Below are positions 36,317 through 36,908 of a stretch of 36,908 bases of DNA, piece after piece. Under the pieces are notes generated by a model that was given only the letters and a program-made list of their open reading frames with translations, made no database searches and was not told the DNA's origin. The DNA lies in contig JAGFJK010000339.1 of NCBI GenBank assembly GCA_024102795.1, positions 1 through 36,908 on the forward strand, written 5' to 3'. The position numbers were made by a program, and so were the translations under genes. This DNA is from Pirellulaceae bacterium (lineage in GTDB: Bacteria; Planctomycetota; Planctomycetia; Pirellulales; Pirellulaceae). How positions within the stretch are numbered: the stretch's first letter is position 1; every line of letters starts with the position of its first letter.

Positions 36317-36908
36317 GCTCTGTGAACTGGGACGTGTTTTCGGCGCTGCCTGGAGCAGCAGGCCGCAATTTCGAGACTTTGTGCCGCGCACTGGTCCGGC
36401 GCCACTATGGTCAGTTTGGCACACTACGCGCCCTTTCGAATCAACCTGGCGTCGAGTTTCATCTGCATTTGCAGATGAGCTGCTCCTTGGGCAACACAGG
36501 GCGTTGGTACGGGTGGCAGTGTCGATGGTATGACATTCCAAGTGGCCGATCCATTGGAACCAGACGCCGCAACAAGATCGCGGAAGCTATCGCGATGACC
36601 GAGAGGGTATTGCCGGGTGTCACAGACTGGGTGCTCTGGACGCGGCATCCGTTGACGAAAGGCGATCAGGAATGGTTCTTCGGTCTGCCGACAAAGATGG
36701 CACTCCATGCGTGGACGTCAGCAGAGGTCGAAGAACATTTATGTGGTCCGGCTGAAATCCTGAAGGAGACGTACTTTGGGCAGGTGAGAGCACGCACGCT
36801 AATTGATGGTGGTTCAATCACGCTATTTGATGGAGCGTCGTCTGAGGGAAGAAGTACCGGTGCCTCTCCTCTATGCCAGTGTTACCAGCGGTGGATCCAG
36901 GGCACGTC
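36313..36908 (+). CDS. Large protein with nuclease-like N-terminus, cut by window edge
   Basis: An open frame starts at the ATG overlapping the previous stop (ATGA) and runs 198 codons to the edge without a stop. Early parts are NWDVFSALPGAAGRNFETLC, SNQPGVEFHLHL, WYGWQCRWYD and DWVLWTRHPLTKGDQEWF, then TSAEVEEHLCGPAEILKETY. The order E (in GVEF) then Q-x-R (in WQCR) is reminiscent of the PD-(D/E)xK nuclease core as found at the front of large defence proteins, but the usual Lys is Arg here. This is an inference from shape, not a firm domain match. What follows, perhaps an NTPase, lies outside the window. The frame is clearly coding, with consistent codon use and no stops. Confidence 0.75.
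   Translation, partial: MSSVNWDVFSALPGAAGRNFETLCRALVRRHYGQFGTLRALSNQPGVEFHLHLQMSCSLGNTGRWYGWQCRWYDIPSGRSIGTRRRNKIAEAIAMTERVLPGVTDWVLWTRHPLTKGDQEWFFGLPTKMALHAWTSAEVEEHLCGPAEILKETYFGQVRARTLIDGGSITLFDGASSEGRSTGASPLCQCYQRWIQGT

Overview
The window is GC-rich bacterial chromosome, most likely from a Pirellulales-type planctomycete. The evidence is the neighbourhood of families typical of that group: a type I sulfatase, a twin-arginine DUF1501 protein, a tandem DUF1080 protein, a WD40 propeller and a multihaem cytochrome with TPRs. Several intergenic repeat families of the kind seen in planctomycete genomes support this. The assignment is inference from gene content, not from a marker gene.

Region 1 (1-17954, all minus strand) is an anaerobic or redox energy module. 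Read in the direction of transcription it holds PFOR, a dihydroorotate-dehydrogenase-like flavoprotein, a class III-like PHA synthase, a hydrogenase maturation protease, hypA, a cyclic-nucleotide-domain protein, and hydB-hydG-hydD-hydA. The last four encode a group 3b NAD(P)-linked NiFe hydrogenase. A 0.6 kb repeat-filled gap follows, then hypB-hypF-hypC-hypD-hypE, with hypE cut by the left edge. All the Hyp factors (A-F) and the protease are present, so the locus looks self-sufficient for making the enzyme. PFOR (pyruvate oxidation), the hydrogenase (NAD(P)H/H2 balance) and PHA synthase (carbon and electron storage) fit a redox-balancing role.

Region 2 (18302-23960, plus strand) begins with an ApbE flavin transferase. 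It continues with an aldo/keto reductase, a zinc dehydrogenase, a TIM-barrel isomerase and a UxaE-like tagaturonate epimerase. The last four can be read as an L-galactose or L-galactonate route to D-fructuronate, which is a hypothesis. Region 3 (24694-33971) holds a heptahaem cytochrome with TPRs and an HpcH/HpaI aldolase on the minus strand. On the plus strand it holds a two-domain DUF1080 protein, a PDZ protein, a sulfatase, DUF1501 and WD40. REP-like palindromes separate several of these genes.

Region 4 (33972-36908) differs in character. It has visibly lower GC, a decayed IS21-family istA fragment with its terminal repeats, and then a tightly coupled operon with ATGA overlaps. The operon encodes a radical SAM enzyme, a small acidic protein (DUF6375-like from memory) and a large protein cut by the right edge. 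This operon looks horizontally acquired and is the best candidate in the window for an undescribed system, possibly anti-phage defence.

Four repeat classes stand out: (i) ten copies of a 26-nt REP-like palindrome arranged as inverted pairs with a constant 45-46 nt gap; (ii) a separate 189-bp element with 32-bp inverted ends built around a similar hairpin; (iii) GC-rich palindromes; (iv) a 266-bp element with 27-bp inverted ends that supplies the stop codon of phaC.
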